From contig CP029329.1 of the NCBI GenBank assembly GCA_003129525.1, positions 3,270,501 to 3,334,500 of the forward strand: DNA of 64,000 nucleotides, given 5' to 3'. A model generated the notes under the pieces. It had not been told where the DNA came from. It was given only the letters and a program-made list of their open reading frames with translations, and made no database searches. The DNA comes from Clostridium beijerinckii. Its GTDB lineage: Bacteria; Bacillota; Clostridia; Clostridiales; Clostridiaceae. Made by a program: the position numbers and the translations under genes. Numbering within the stretch: position 1 is the first letter of the stretch; each line of letters begins with the position of its first letter. Shown here one piece after another: positions 43,043 to 53,157 of the stretch.

Positions 43043-45712
43043 CTATTCAACAAGATCTTCATATCTTCTCTGTAATTTATTTTTTATATTTTTTCTGTCA
43101 TCATCTGTCTTCGTTTCTTCTAGTCTGATACTTAATTCAATTCCTGCTGGAGCCTCTGTATGGAAAGAAATAATATTTATTATGCTTTTTTTATTACTAT
43201 CTTCCATTACCCATTCTCCATAAAAAGCATTATGCATAACTAAGGTTATAGTTCGATTGTCTATCTCAACTTCAGGAATTGTACTTAAAAATTTTGCAAA
43301 TGCATCTCCATTCGCCTGCATATATTCACAAAATTCTTTCCATTTTTCCTGTAGTTCATTAAATTTGAATGGCTTTTTAATAAAGGTCGATGGCGCGTAT
43401 TCCACTAGCTTAATATTCTTAGGCGCCTCTAACTCTTCTAATAAATTCTTGAGTCCCCATAGAACCATAGCTTTATTTAATTGATAATCTCCAATACATG
43501 CAGCGCAGCCATTTTCGCATTTGCATCCACCGACCATCTTAATCGCATCTTCAATAATTTGTGCAGTTAAATCAAATACTTTTTCTGCATAACCGAGGCC
43601 CCCTACATACTTATCATAAATAAACATATATACTTCATCATCATAATTTTGCCTTATTTCTATTGCATTGTTAGACATTACAACACCAATATCTTCCTGC
43701 TCTGTCATTGTGGCCATCATTGCTGCATTTTTTATAGCAAAACACACACCTTCAAAATGGTTATTTCTTATAATCATTCCATTTGGGCTTTCTTGAAGCA
43801 GTCTTCTATATACCGTAACAACATTGTCGGGAATCTTTATCCAAGTGCTTTCCGTATCATAATCCTTTGATAATGGTTTTTCTAATTGTTCAAAGCCTAA
43901 GTTCTGATGATTATGAAACTGAAGCTTTTTATACATATAAACTATCTCATCAACATTTACATCTCCAAATGTAACTTTAGTGCGTTTATAATCCATACCT
44001 TTACTGCCTTGAATAATCCTTATATTTGTAATGCCTCCAGGCATTGTGTAATAATTTCCATTAAAGGCAATCGCAAATGCAGTTCTACTTTCCAAATCAA
44101 GTTTTATAACCTGATACTGAACGCCATCATGCATATAAATTGCTCCATTATGAACTTCACGGAAGGCCTGCATTTCATCCATTTCTGTAATTTCTTTATT
44201 ATTTTCTTTATTAATAAGTTTGTATCTGGCTTTATCAATATTTCTTAAACTGAAATCTCCTGCTGGAAATGAATTACCACTCCATGTAAACTTTCCACCC
44301 TGATTGGTTAATTCACTTGCTCTAATTAAAACAGGAATCGTTTCTCCGAGGTCTGGAAAAATCGAAATATCATCTAAGGTTAAAGGTATTTCAGCAGCTG
44401 CTGCACGTATATGAGCAAGCTCAATTAAAAGATTATTCTTATCGATAACTGCATTTTCACTTCCACTTTCAAAAAGCCAGTCTGGATTAATTGCTATATA
44501 TTGATCAAAAGGCAGATTATCTAGAATTAAATAATTTGTAGACTCTTTTCCACTTCTACCTGCTCTACCTGTTTGTTGCCAGAAAGATGCTCTCGTTCCT
44601 GGGTATCCAACAATTACTGTTGTATCAATTTTCCCAATATCTATACCTAGTTCTAATGCATTGGTAGATACTAATCCACGTAGAACTCCTGTAATCATTT
44701 TATTTTCAATTTCTTTACGCTCCAGTGGAGTATAACCTCCCCTGTATCCAGAAATCTTATCTTTCAAGGACGCTCCAAAAAAGTTTTCCATCTCTAATTT
44801 ATCTCTTGATTCCTTTAATACCACTTCAACATTTCTTCTTGATTTAGCAAAAGCAATAAAACTATTATCATTTTCCACTAAATCAGGTATTAAATCAGCA
44901 GCAACTGATGTTGACTGCACCTGTCCATAATATTTTTTATCATGGCCCATAATCTTTGGAGGTTGTATAAGCATGTATTTTTTCTGTGGAGCTGGTGAAC
45001 CATCCTTATTAACTTGAATGAATTTCTGCCCACAAATTTCTTCTGCCAATTCAACAGGATTTGCTATGGTTGCTGAACTACATAGATATTGTGGTGATGA
45101 ATTATAATATCTACATACTCTTCCAAGTCTTCTAAATACATTTGCAAGATGTGAACCAAATGCTCCTCTATACGTATGCAACTCATCAATTACTACATAT
45201 TTTAAATTAGAAAATATAAAATCGAACCCAAATTTACTGTGATTCGGTAAAAATGCAGCATTTATCATTTCCGGATTAGTTAAAATAATATTAGCATTTT
45301 TTCTAATTCTACTTCTTTCATTTACAGTCGTATCCCCATCATATACACCTGCTGAAACCCTGTTATCCCCGAAATATTCTAAGTATGGTAAGATGGCACG
45401 ATACTGATCACTTGCAAGTGCCTTTGTAGGATATATAAAAATTGCTCTTGCAAGAGGATTTGATAAAATTTCTTGGATAACCGGGAGCAAAAAGCTAAGG
45501 GTTTTTCCACTTGCGGTAGATGTGGTTATCACAATATTATGACCCTTCATTGCTTTTTCAAACATTTCTGCTTGATGACAATACAGCTTCTCAATCCCTT
45601 TTTGAGAAAAGTACCCGCATAATTCTTGTGACAAATTACTCGGGTAATCTACATACGCTGCTTCTCTTTTTGGCATTGTTTTATTGTATATGATTAAATC
45701 ACGTATATTCAT
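43043..45712 (-). CDS. DEAD/DEAH-box helicase with DUF1998 zinc module (MrfA/YprA-like)
   Basis: An 889-residue SF2 helicase. Walker A TTSTASGKTLSF, DEAH-type VVIDELHTYRGAFG, SSATIANP and GRAGRSGKE are present; residues about 690-760 contain four spaced cysteines, CKCENGCAACIGDYQ, of the MrfA-type MZB domain. MrfA repairs mitomycin-type adducts with the exonuclease MrfB in Bacillus; here the neighbour is a UvrD-like helicase instead. ATG at 45712 follows GGGAG by 8 bases. Confidence 0.9.
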   Translation of the reverse strand: MNIRDLIIYNKTMPKREAAYVDYPSNLSQELCGYFSQKGIEKLYCHQAEMFEKAMKGHNIVITTSTASGKTLSFLLPVIQEILSNPLARAIFIYPTKALASDQYRAILPYLEYFGDNRVSAGVYDGDTTVNERSRIRKNANIILTNPEMINAAFLPNHSKFGFDFIFSNLKYVVIDELHTYRGAFGSHLANVFRRLGRVCRYYNSSPQYLCSSATIANPVELAEEICGQKFIQVNKDGSPAPQKKYMLIQPPKIMGHDKKYYGQVQSTSVAADLIPDLVENDNSFIAFAKSRRNVEVVLKESRDKLEMENFFGASLKDKISGYRGGYTPLERKEIENKMITGVLRGLVSTNALELGIDIGKIDTTVIVGYPGTRASFWQQTGRAGRSGKESTNYLILDNLPFDQYIAINPDWLFESGSENAVIDKNNLLIELAHIRAAAAEIPLTLDDISIFPDLGETIPVLIRASELTNQGGKFTWSGNSFPAGDFSLRNIDKARYKLINKENNKEITEMDEMQAFREVHNGAIYMHDGVQYQVIKLDLESRTAFAIAFNGNYYTMPGGITNIRIIQGSKGMDYKRTKVTFGDVNVDEIVYMYKKLQFHNHQNLGFEQLEKPLSKDYDTESTWIKIPDNVVTVYRRLLQESPNGMIIRNNHFEGVCFAIKNAAMMATMTEQEDIGVVMSNNAIEIRQNYDDEVYMFIYDKYVGGLGYAEKVFDLTAQIIEDAIKMVGGCKCENGCAACIGDYQLNKAMVLWGLKNLLEELEAPKNIKLVEYAPSTFIKKPFKFNELQEKWKEFCEYMQANGDAFAKFLSTIPEVEIDNRTITLVMHNAFYGEWVMEDSNKKSIINIISFHTEAPAGIELSIRLEETKTDDDRKNIKNKLQRRYEDLVE

Positions 45713-45864
45713 TAATTTTACTCCCATTCTACTAAATTACATTATAATTATATACCAAATGATAAGTAATTACATATTAGTTTAGCAAGGAAAAACCTAC
45801 CCATTTCAGGATGCACTCTAAGGTATAACAAAACTATTGAAAAAACGCTATAGCTTCTTTCTTT

Positions 45865-46215
45865 TATTCTTCAATTAAAGGCACAAAATCATCCATAAAT
45901 GAAGTATTATCCTCTACTTGTTCCATACTGTTCATTCCACTTAATACGCGAAATACTCCCTTTTGGCTGGCTGCATATCGGAGAGCCCAACTTGCAGTAG
46001 AAGCAGCTGGATTATAATTTTTCATTAATTTTTCAGCCTCTTCTGGTACACTTATAAGCGTTCCACCAAAGCCTTGCGTATTCCTTATTCAGCATGATAG
46101 CCATGATATGTGTAGGCAGTATCAAAATAAGTAAATCCTTTTTCTAAATAGGTATCAAATAACTTATTAATTAGTTCGTAATCAAAAGAAACTTGATCCT
46201 TTTGATTCAATTACA
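45865..46215 (-). pseudogene. Aldo/keto reductase remnant
   Basis: A first frame reads SFDYELINKLFDTYLEKGFT, YFDTAYTYHGYHAE-stop, the N-terminal part of a ferredoxin-linked aldo/keto reductase. A shifted frame then gives GFGGTLISVPEEAEKLMKNY, NPAASTASWALRYAASQKGV, VLSGMNSMEQVEDNTSFM to the stop at 45865. The central 140 or so residues are gone. Confidence 0.8.
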
Positions 46216-46291
46216 AAGGCCTCTACCCCACAAGTAAAGACCTTAATCGCATAGCCAAGAGTTTACACTAGACTATATTTCAAAATCAGAC

Positions 46292-47260
46292 TTATTCAAA
46301 ATTCATTTTATAATCCACTTCATAGTCCATTTCTGGTACTTTTCTAAATATTTTTAATAAACGTAAATAATGATTTGCTTCACGCAAAGTATGGTCACCC
46401 AATAATGGTATTATTATTGATTTGATTTTACATTGAAGTAATCCTTTGGTGGCTTGTGCCTTAAACTTTCTGATTGCTTTAGTTTCTTCTAAACTTTCCT
46501 CTGTAACTTCTGAAATTGGAATGCATTTATCCATAGCTTTTTTAGCATCTCTTGTTAACTCATCAAACTCATGAGCAAAGTTATTTGCTGCATTTATTAG
46601 TTCTTCTTCAGTTGGGTCAAGAAGTACACGTATGAATTTTGAATGTTCAGCCATAATTCTGTTCCAGAAAGCTTCTTGCTCAAATGCCTCTCTTTCTAGA
46701 TTAATTTCTTCACGGTTTTGAAGCCTTTTAACTAGTCTACAATAAAATTTTGCTTCTCTTAAAATATGATCAATAAGCAAAGGATAATTAACTGTAAATA
46801 CTTTACAACATAAAACATCACGTAATAACGTGCTCTTAAATGCTATTAAGCCTTTAGTTAATCCAATTGCTTTATTATTAAGCAAACATACTCTTTCCTC
46901 GAGAATCTTATTGTTGCATTTCATTTGGCAGCTACCCTCTAAGCATTGCTCTGCCTTAGTAAGATTTATTGGAATTTTTACTCCTGTAAAAAATGTTGTA
47001 GCTTCTTCGGCTTTTTTTGTAAAAGGTGTAAATACTTCACCAGATTGTAATACTTTATTACTAACTACACCATTTGAAAGAGCTATAGTTTCTGCTAAAA
47101 GAATGTCAAATTGCATTCTAAAACCATCTGCAATTGCTATAAAGTTCTTGTCCCTTGGTGTAAAACCTATTTGTAAAAAAAATGAGTGTTCCTTCATAAT
47201 TCTTGCAAAAAAAAGATGCAATTCTAATGATTGGCGTATAAATCTGCTACTAGATAACAC
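46292..47260 (-). CDS. DUF2935 protein, two domains
   Basis: A 322-residue all-helical protein with two DUF2935 repeats (SRFIRQSLELHLFFARIMKE ... LLIDHILREAKFYCRLV; AFWNRIMAEHSKFIRVLLDP ... LLGDHTLREANHYLRLL). Each contains His/Glu residues suited to a diiron or metal site in a four-helix bundle; the second retains HSKF and DHTLREA. No membrane segment. Function unknown. Confidence 0.9.
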   Translation of the reverse strand: MLSSSRFIRQSLELHLFFARIMKEHSFFLQIGFTPRDKNFIAIADGFRMQFDILLAETIALSNGVVSNKVLQSGEVFTPFTKKAEEATTFFTGVKIPINLTKAEQCLEGSCQMKCNNKILEERVCLLNNKAIGLTKGLIAFKSTLLRDVLCCKVFTVNYPLLIDHILREAKFYCRLVKRLQNREEINLEREAFEQEAFWNRIMAEHSKFIRVLLDPTEEELINAANNFAHEFDELTRDAKKAMDKCIPISEVTEESLEETKAIRKFKAQATKGLLQCKIKSIIIPLLGDHTLREANHYLRLLKIFRKVPEMDYEVDYKMNFE

Positions 47261-47377
47261 AGTTTACTCCTCCTTAGTATACCTATTCGTTTCATTTATA
47301 TTATATTAACTAAACGTATAAACTGTTACCTTTCATTATCATATAAATTTATTACTAGATAATAATTAAGTGAAAAA

Positions 47378-47437
47378 AATAGTCATTATAAATGGAGTTA
47401 TGGTATCTTTCTATAACTCCATTTATAATGACTATTT
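47378..47437 (-). terminator. Very long perfect hairpin after the radical-SAM gene
   Basis: AAATAGTCATTATAAATGG... pairs over about 24 bp with its complement ending CCATTTATAATGACTATTT around an 11-base loop. On the minus strand the 3' side ends with ATTTTTTTCAC, so it terminates the gene at 47466. Confidence 0.88.
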
Positions 47438-47465
47438 ATTTGGTTATATATTAAAATCCTATCAC

Positions 47466-48812
47466 TTACTTTATTTTATAAGCAACCCATCTAGAAAATC
47501 TTCCTATAATCTCAAAAGAAACTATATTGCACAATAGCTCTGTTAGCTTTCCAAACTTCCTATACAAGAAATTGAATGTCAAAAAGGGAATCCATTGTTT
47601 TTTAGATTTTGGTAGTCTTTTCATTATATTTTTATACTTATATACTTCTTTATATATCCATAGATAGCCATTATATAATTCTTCTGCAGTCATACTTTGG
47701 GGTTTATATACAACATGGGCAGTATTATAATTAGACAAATTAAAATCTACTATTCTATTTTCCTTTAATAGTGATGAGTATAACTTTGTTCCAGGATATG
47801 GTGTCATTATATGTGAAGTTACCGTTTCTATTTTATTTTTAACTATCCAATCTAATGTATTCTTAAATATAGATGCATCATCCTCGTCTAATCCAAAAAC
47901 AAAACTTGCATTTATAATTATTCCCCTTTTATGAATTTCATCCACAAGTTTCTCATATATGCTTACACTATTTTGCACTTTATGGACACTTTCTATGGAC
48001 TTACTATTTATACTTTCAAAACCTATGAAAAGGCTTTGACACCCAGCTTCCTTCATTTCATCTAGTAATTCAGGCATGTCCACTATATTAGAAGTAACCG
48101 CTGCATTCCACTTCAACTTTAAAGGTTTTATTTCCTTTAAAAATTCTTTTGTCCATTTTGGATTTCCAATGAAATTATCATCAATAAACATTATATGCTT
48201 TGTTTTTAATACATTAATATCTTTAATTACATGGTCTATGGGTCTATTAATATAAGTTTTAAGTGAATTAGTGCAACTATTATAGCAAAAATCACATTTA
48301 AAAGGACATCCCCTGCTTGTACTTATTATATTAGTATATAAATATTTTTTATTATCAATAATAGAATAATCAGGTGATACTATTTCATTCCCCGCAACAT
48401 TTTCCATATCATGATATATTTTTTTAAGTGAATTATTTTCTATATCCTTAAGGACTTTTGACCAAACTCTCTCAGCCATTCCTACAATTATTGAATCAAA
48501 ACCCTCAATGGCTTCATCAGGAACTGCTGTTATATGTATGCCCCCTGCAATTACTGTCACACCACGCTTTTGGAACTCCTTTGATATTTCTACTGCTCTA
48601 TTCATAACATCTACAGTAACAGTTATTGCTACCAAATCTACATGTTCATTAAAATCTATCTTTTCAATATTCTCATTCTCAATAATAACTTTATGTTCTT
48701 TTGGCGTAAGGTTTGCAATTGTTAATAAAGCTAATGAAGGAGACATCCTTGTTTTTAATTTTGTATCCATAGGTCTTGGTAACATTGCAGGTTGAATTAA
48801 TTTAATCTTCAT
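47466..48812 (-). CDS. B12-binding-domain radical SAM protein
   Basis: A 448-residue protein behind GAGGAGG. N-terminal cobalamin-binding domain (VDLVAITVTVDVMNRAVEIS, VIAGGIHITAVPDEA), radical-SAM motif STSRGCPFKCDFCYNS, and an HHAGLD-type second half (IEKLVDEIHKRGIIINASFV, TPYPGTKLYSSLL). Class B methylating or rearranging enzymes in lipid, antibiotic or cell-wall pathways have this layout; no substrate can be named. Confidence 0.9.
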   Translation of the reverse strand: MKIKLIQPAMLPRPMDTKLKTRMSPSLALLTIANLTPKEHKVIIENENIEKIDFNEHVDLVAITVTVDVMNRAVEISKEFQKRGVTVIAGGIHITAVPDEAIEGFDSIIVGMAERVWSKVLKDIENNSLKKIYHDMENVAGNEIVSPDYSIIDNKKYLYTNIISTSRGCPFKCDFCYNSCTNSLKTYINRPIDHVIKDINVLKTKHIMFIDDNFIGNPKWTKEFLKEIKPLKLKWNAAVTSNIVDMPELLDEMKEAGCQSLFIGFESINSKSIESVHKVQNSVSIYEKLVDEIHKRGIIINASFVFGLDEDDASIFKNTLDWIVKNKIETVTSHIMTPYPGTKLYSSLLKENRIVDFNLSNYNTAHVVYKPQSMTAEELYNGYLWIYKEVYKYKNIMKRLPKSKKQWIPFLTFNFLYRKFGKLTELLCNIVSFEIIGRFSRWVAYKIK

Positions 48813-48857
48813 ATATTACCTCCTCAAATAAACTTTACTCAAAACTTAACTAATCTA

Positions 48858-49067
48858 CTATGTATCATTTCTGTATTCTAAGATATCACCTGGTTGGCAG
48901 TCCAAAGCTTTGCATATTGATTCCAAAGTTGAAAATCTAATAGCTTTTGCTTTTCCATTTTTCAATATAGAAAGATTCGCCATGGTTATTCCAACCTTCT
49001 CTGTAAGTTCTGTTACACTCATTTTCCTTTTAGCCAGCATCACATCAATATTGATTATAATTGCCAT
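48858..49067 (-). CDS. XRE-family regulator (YozG-like)
   Basis: A 69-residue HTH protein behind GGAGGGG, IINIDVMLAKRKMSVTELTE, KVGITMANLSILKNGKAKAI, ESICKALDCQPGDILEY. This small Cro/CI class is regularly paired with DUF2975 membrane proteins, as here. Confidence 0.9.
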   Translation of the reverse strand: MAIIINIDVMLAKRKMSVTELTEKVGITMANLSILKNGKAKAIRFSTLESICKALDCQPGDILEYRNDT

Positions 49068-49123
49068 GTTATTCCCCTCCTGTATTCCTCATTATGTACA
49101 CCTAGAGTATAAATCTTGATGCC

Positions 49124-49576
49124 TCACACTGTTAAATCATTTTCTGATTTTATATCAATAGCATCTTGTAAAAGCCTTTGAAGAACAGCAGCAAAGACTG
49201 CAATTGCAATTGATGCAAAAATAATAATGATTGGGATTCCTACGAGACCTGGGGCGTCGTCTGCATCTGCTATTGGAAATAAGAATGGTACAAGTACTGT
49301 ATATATAATACTGATTGTGTTTGCACAGTATTTTATATACTTTAAAGCATTTACAGATAATTCCGAGAAAGCCTTGTTCTTGTCAATATAGCTTAAGAGT
49401 TTTAAAGCTTGATATAGAGCAAAGAAAAATGTTATAGCCGTTGCATACACGCCGATTAAAATGGCATAGTGCAAATAATTTACAAATCCAGGCAACCAAA
49501 ATATACACAGGGCAAGAACTGGAATTCCAATAAGAATAACAGCTATTTTCAAAAAAATTGTTGAACATCGTTTCAT
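49124..49576 (-). CDS. DUF2975 membrane protein
   Basis: A 150-residue protein with four hydrophobic segments (FLKIAVILIGIPVLALCIFW, YAILIGVYATAITFFFALYQ, ISIIYTVLVPFLFPIADA, IIIIFASIAIAVFAAVLQRL). ATG at 49576 follows GAGAGGTG; the longer frame start at 49636 has no site. The XRE gene starts 57 bases further on in the same operon; the pair is a common but uncharacterised membrane-plus-regulator unit. Confidence 0.88.
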   Translation of the reverse strand: MKRCSTIFLKIAVILIGIPVLALCIFWLPGFVNYLHYAILIGVYATAITFFFALYQALKLLSYIDKNKAFSELSVNALKYIKYCANTISIIYTVLVPFLFPIADADDAPGLVGIPIIIIFASIAIAVFAAVLQRLLQDAIDIKSENDLTV

Positions 49577-49828
49577 AAAAAGCACCTCTCTTTTAATTTC
49601 TATATAAAGGATATCATATTTTTTATCGTTTATCAATAAATTTCTATCAATTTACATTATATATTTATTCTATTTCACAATAAAAAAGAACAGTTCTGAT
49701 TTATGCAGAACTGCTCTATATAAATTTAGATGTAAATTATTTCCATTCCTGAAAAATCCATTATTCATTTTCTTGATGCTATAATCGTCTCAAAGCAAAA
49801 TAAATAATTATTATCGGAGGTATCGATT

Positions 49829-50476
49829 ATAAAAATCGTTGCAATTAATGGAAGTCCAAGAAAGAATGGAAATACTGCTACTCTATGTAAGGAGTTTTTG
49901 AGAGGATCTGAATCAGCAGGAAATAATATTGAAACTGAAATCATCAATTTGTATGACTTAAAGTATACAGGGTGCAAGAGCTGTTTTGGATGTAAGAGAA
50001 TCAAAGTTGATACTTACGGAAAATGTGTTATCAAAGATGATTTACAAACTATATTAGATAAAGTAGCTAATGCAGATGGCATAGTACTGGGATCACCACT
50101 TTACTTTGGAGAGATGACATCCCAGCTAAAAGCCTTTTTAGAAAGACTTCTTTTCCCTTTTCATACTTACGAAGAAGGTTATAGAAGTATCGCACCTAAG
50201 AAAATGCCTATATCTATGATTTATACTATGAATGTAACAGAAGAACAAATGAAAACATATGAATATGATGGAAATCTTTCCAATATGCAAAACTGTATCG
50301 AACATGTATTTACAAAACCTAATATTTTGTATAGTTTTAACACTTACCAATTTAATAACTATGCTTATTATAAGGTAGAAGCTTTCTCAGAAAGCGTAAA
50401 AGCAGAACATAAGAAAACTCAATTCCCAATTGACTGTCAGAATGCCTTCGAAGCTGGTAAAGAAATGGATAAATAA
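49829..50476 (+). CDS. NADPH-dependent FMN reductase-like flavoprotein, ATA start
   Basis: A flavodoxin-fold protein whose N-terminal FMN loop reads IKIVAINGSPRKNGNTATL. The only in-frame upstream codons after the stop at 49805 include no ATG, GTG or TTG; GGAGG sits 8 bases before ATA (49829), which is where an ATG would be expected. The first ATG (49898) lies after the FMN loop, so it cannot start a working enzyme. YTGCKSCFGCKRIKV has the cysteines of iron-sulfur flavoproteins, and LGSPLYFGEMTSQLKAFLER is a family motif. Confidence 0.85.
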   Translation: MKIVAINGSPRKNGNTATLCKEFLRGSESAGNNIETEIINLYDLKYTGCKSCFGCKRIKVDTYGKCVIKDDLQTILDKVANADGIVLGSPLYFGEMTSQLKAFLERLLFPFHTYEEGYRSIAPKKMPISMIYTMNVTEEQMKTYEYDGNLSNMQNCIEHVFTKPNILYSFNTYQFNNYAYYKVEAFSESVKAEHKKTQFPIDCQNAFEAGKEMDK

Positions 50477-50758
50477 TTAGAATTTTAGGTAATTCTGCTT
50501 TATTTACAATAAATTAAAATTTTTACCTTATTCACTCAGCTTTTTTGTATTGTTACTTTCATTTCTACTATTTCATCATGGGAATCATAAGTCTTTAGTA
50601 ATCTATCCATTGAATGCACTATCAAAGGTTTATTTATTTCCATAGATTATACCGTAAACCTTCCTGTACATTTTGACATTATGTTTCATATAATAGTGTA
50701 TATAATTGCAAAAGCTAAAATAACATTTCATCACACTATTCAGGAGAAGGTGAAATAT

Positions 50759-51025
50759 ATGTTAGAAAATTTCAACGAAATATGGCTTCTGACAGCGCTG
50801 GTTTATGCTTTCGTTGAGAGCTTAGAAAAATTTGGTGTAAGCAGAAAATATGCTCATTTATTAGCAATACCAATAGGAGTAATTATAAGTTTTCTTCAAT
50901 TTTCAACAAGCAATATTTTGAATAAAATTTTCTATGGGGTAATTATCGGTGTACTTTCTGTTGGAACCTGCGATATTAGCTGTAATATAGTTGACACTTT
51001 TAATGATAAATCCAATAAATCATAA
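50759..51025 (+). CDS. Small membrane protein, 88 aa
   Basis: ATG at 50759 follows AGGAGAAGGTG by 6 bases; the longer frame from 50681 is upstream of that site. Two or three hydrophobic segments (IWLLTALVYAFVESLEKF, LLAIPIGVIISFLQF, FYGVIIGVLSVG). Size and topology are holin-like, but no lysin gene is adjacent. Confidence 0.65.
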   Translation: MLENFNEIWLLTALVYAFVESLEKFGVSRKYAHLLAIPIGVIISFLQFSTSNILNKIFYGVIIGVLSVGTCDISCNIVDTFNDKSNKS

Positions 51026-51221
51026 CAATCCTATGAAATAAATAAAAACTATAGTAAGCCTACAAACTTGCTATAGTTCTCTTAAACTCTTGAAAGACTA
51101 GCTCCTACTGCAGAAAATAGTCAAGGTATATCCTTTGTGGTAGTTGAAGCAGTTCTAAGTATGCTAAAATGAACCGCTCAAGTTCCTTTTGGATTCATCC
51201 CTATAAAGTAAAACTTTTCAG

Positions 51222-52484
51222 TTAAAGTTTCACTGAATTTTTAGGTAAAAATATCGTTATCCTAGTACCAATACCTTTTCTACTTAATACAGAGAAATAT
51301 CCTTTGTGTCCATCAATAATCCATTTAGCTATAGAAAGCCCCAAACCAGTCCCACCATTCTTTCTAACTCTTGCTGTATCTGCTCTAAAGAATCTCTCAA
51401 ATATATGTGGTATATCTTCTTCCGCCATTCCTATACCATTATCCTGAACTGAAAAATAAGGTTCCCCTTTTTCACTTATTCCTGTTTTTAGCATTATGAC
51501 TTCATTTTCTTCAGTATACTTAGCTGCATTTTCAATCAATATTCTAGCTGCCTGCTTAAGCAAACCAATATCACCATGAACAATTATTTCTTCTGAATTA
51601 TAATACCTATATATGTGCTTTTCATCTATCATCTTCGATTCTTCAAGCACTTCATTCATTATATCATTTAGTAAAAATTCCTTAGAATTAATCTGCGTCT
51701 TGCCATTAATCCCTCGAGCTAAAAATAATAGTTGTTCTACTAGATTTTTCATGTTTTCAGATTCGCTTTTAATGGCTGCAATAGATTCGTTTAGTACACT
51801 TTCATCATTTTTTCCCCAACGATCCAGCATATTAGCATAACCTTGGATTACTGAAATTGGAGTCCTAAGTTCATGTGATGCATCAGAAACAAACCTTGCT
51901 TGTTGTTTATAAGAATCTCTCATTCTTTCTAATAGATTATTTATTGCCTCTTCTAATCCATGTAGCTCACTGTCCCCAGTAAAAATTTTTTCATCTGAGA
52001 TTACAGGGCTAATTTTAGAAATAGCATCCTCAAGATTTTGAAACTTCTCCTCATCAAAAGTCATATTACTAAGCCTACTTGCAGTTTGAGCTATTTCATC
52101 AAGTGGTTTTAGAATCCTTCTAATTTTCATTGTTCCAAAGACAATTTCCTTCAATACAGATAACCCCTGTATAATAACTATGGCTACAACTACTCTTTGA
52201 ACTAAATATAAAAAACTACTTGCCTCTTTAACCATAGTTTTACCATTATCCCAAACTACTGTATAAGTTGCATTTTCTATAGGTAGGAAATTTAATATTC
52301 TTTGGGCATTCAGTACAAATTCTCCGTAGAAATTAATTTCTCTATCAATACACCAATATACAATAAGAAAGAATATTAAAAGTATATCCATCCAAAGAAA
52401 TTCGGAAAATAGTTTTCTTACAAAAACAGAATTCAGTTTTATTGCAATAGATGTAACATTTTTTTCTTTATTCACCTTATTCAT
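51222..52484 (-). CDS. Sensor histidine kinase
   Basis: A 420-residue two-helix membrane kinase: transmembrane segments at about 30-48 and 115-130, HAMP domain (RRILKPLDEIAQTASRLSNM), dimerisation box with phospho-His in FVSDASHELRTPISVIQGYA, and ATPase boxes (AARILIENAAKYTEE, FSVQDNGIGMAEEDI, GGTGLGLSIAKWI). It overlaps the response regulator by 8 bases, so it is the cognate partner. Signal unknown. Confidence 0.95.
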   Translation of the reverse strand: MNKVNKEKNVTSIAIKLNSVFVRKLFSEFLWMDILLIFFLIVYWCIDREINFYGEFVLNAQRILNFLPIENATYTVVWDNGKTMVKEASSFLYLVQRVVVAIVIIQGLSVLKEIVFGTMKIRRILKPLDEIAQTASRLSNMTFDEEKFQNLEDAISKISPVISDEKIFTGDSELHGLEEAINNLLERMRDSYKQQARFVSDASHELRTPISVIQGYANMLDRWGKNDESVLNESIAAIKSESENMKNLVEQLLFLARGINGKTQINSKEFLLNDIMNEVLEESKMIDEKHIYRYYNSEEIIVHGDIGLLKQAARILIENAAKYTEENEVIMLKTGISEKGEPYFSVQDNGIGMAEEDIPHIFERFFRADTARVRKNGGTGLGLSIAKWIIDGHKGYFSVLSRKGIGTRITIFLPKNSVKL

Positions 52485-53157
52485 CTTTTATAACATATCC
52501 TACTCCACGTACTGTGGTTATTATCTTTGTTTTAAATGCCTCGTCTATTTTAGTTCTTAAAAATCTTATATAAACATCTATTACATTAGTTTCTCCAATA
52601 TAATCATAGCCACAGACTTTTTCCATTAGTATATTTCTACTTAATACTATATTCTTATTTTCCATTAAAATTTTTAGTAAACTAAATTCCCTGTTTGTTA
52701 ATTCTATTTCTGTATTATCATACATTACCTTATGTCTAATTTTATCTAAAGACAATAATCCACAGCTTATTATATCTGTATCTTTTTTTTCAATAACATT
52801 CCTCTTTTTAAGAGCTGTTCTTATTCTTGCTAATAACTCTTCTATTGCAAATGGTTTTGTTATATAATCATCCGCTCCCGCATCAAGTCCGGATACCTTA
52901 TCCATGACAGCATCCCTTGCAGTAAGCATTATAACAGGCAAATCTGAAGTTTTTCTAATTCTACGTAATACTTCTAATCCATTTATTTGTGGAATCATTA
53001 TATCAAGAAGTACTAGATCTACTTCTCCCTTCTCAACTATTTCAAGACCATCTCTTCCATTATCTGCTTTTGATATTTCATATCCTTCATGTAACAATTC
53101 TAACTCTACAAATCTTGCAAGCTTCTCATCATCTTCAACAATTAAAATTTTAACCAT
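52477..53157 (-). CDS. OmpR-family response regulator
   Basis: A 226-residue protein: receiver domain with phospho-Asp52 in VDLVLLDIMIPQINGLEVLR and K in YITKPFAIEELLARI, then a winged-helix DNA-binding domain (DKIRHKVMYDNTEIELTNRE, NVIDVYIRFLRTKIDEAF). Its start overlaps the UBA-like gene upstream by 8 bases and its stop overlaps the kinase, so the four genes form one operon. Confidence 0.95.
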   Translation of the reverse strand: MVKILIVEDDEKLARFVELELLHEGYEISKADNGRDGLEIVEKGEVDLVLLDIMIPQINGLEVLRRIRKTSDLPVIMLTARDAVMDKVSGLDAGADDYITKPFAIEELLARIRTALKKRNVIEKKDTDIISCGLLSLDKIRHKVMYDNTEIELTNREFSLLKILMENKNIVLSRNILMEKVCGYDYIGETNVIDVYIRFLRTKIDEAFKTKIITTVRGVGYVIKDE

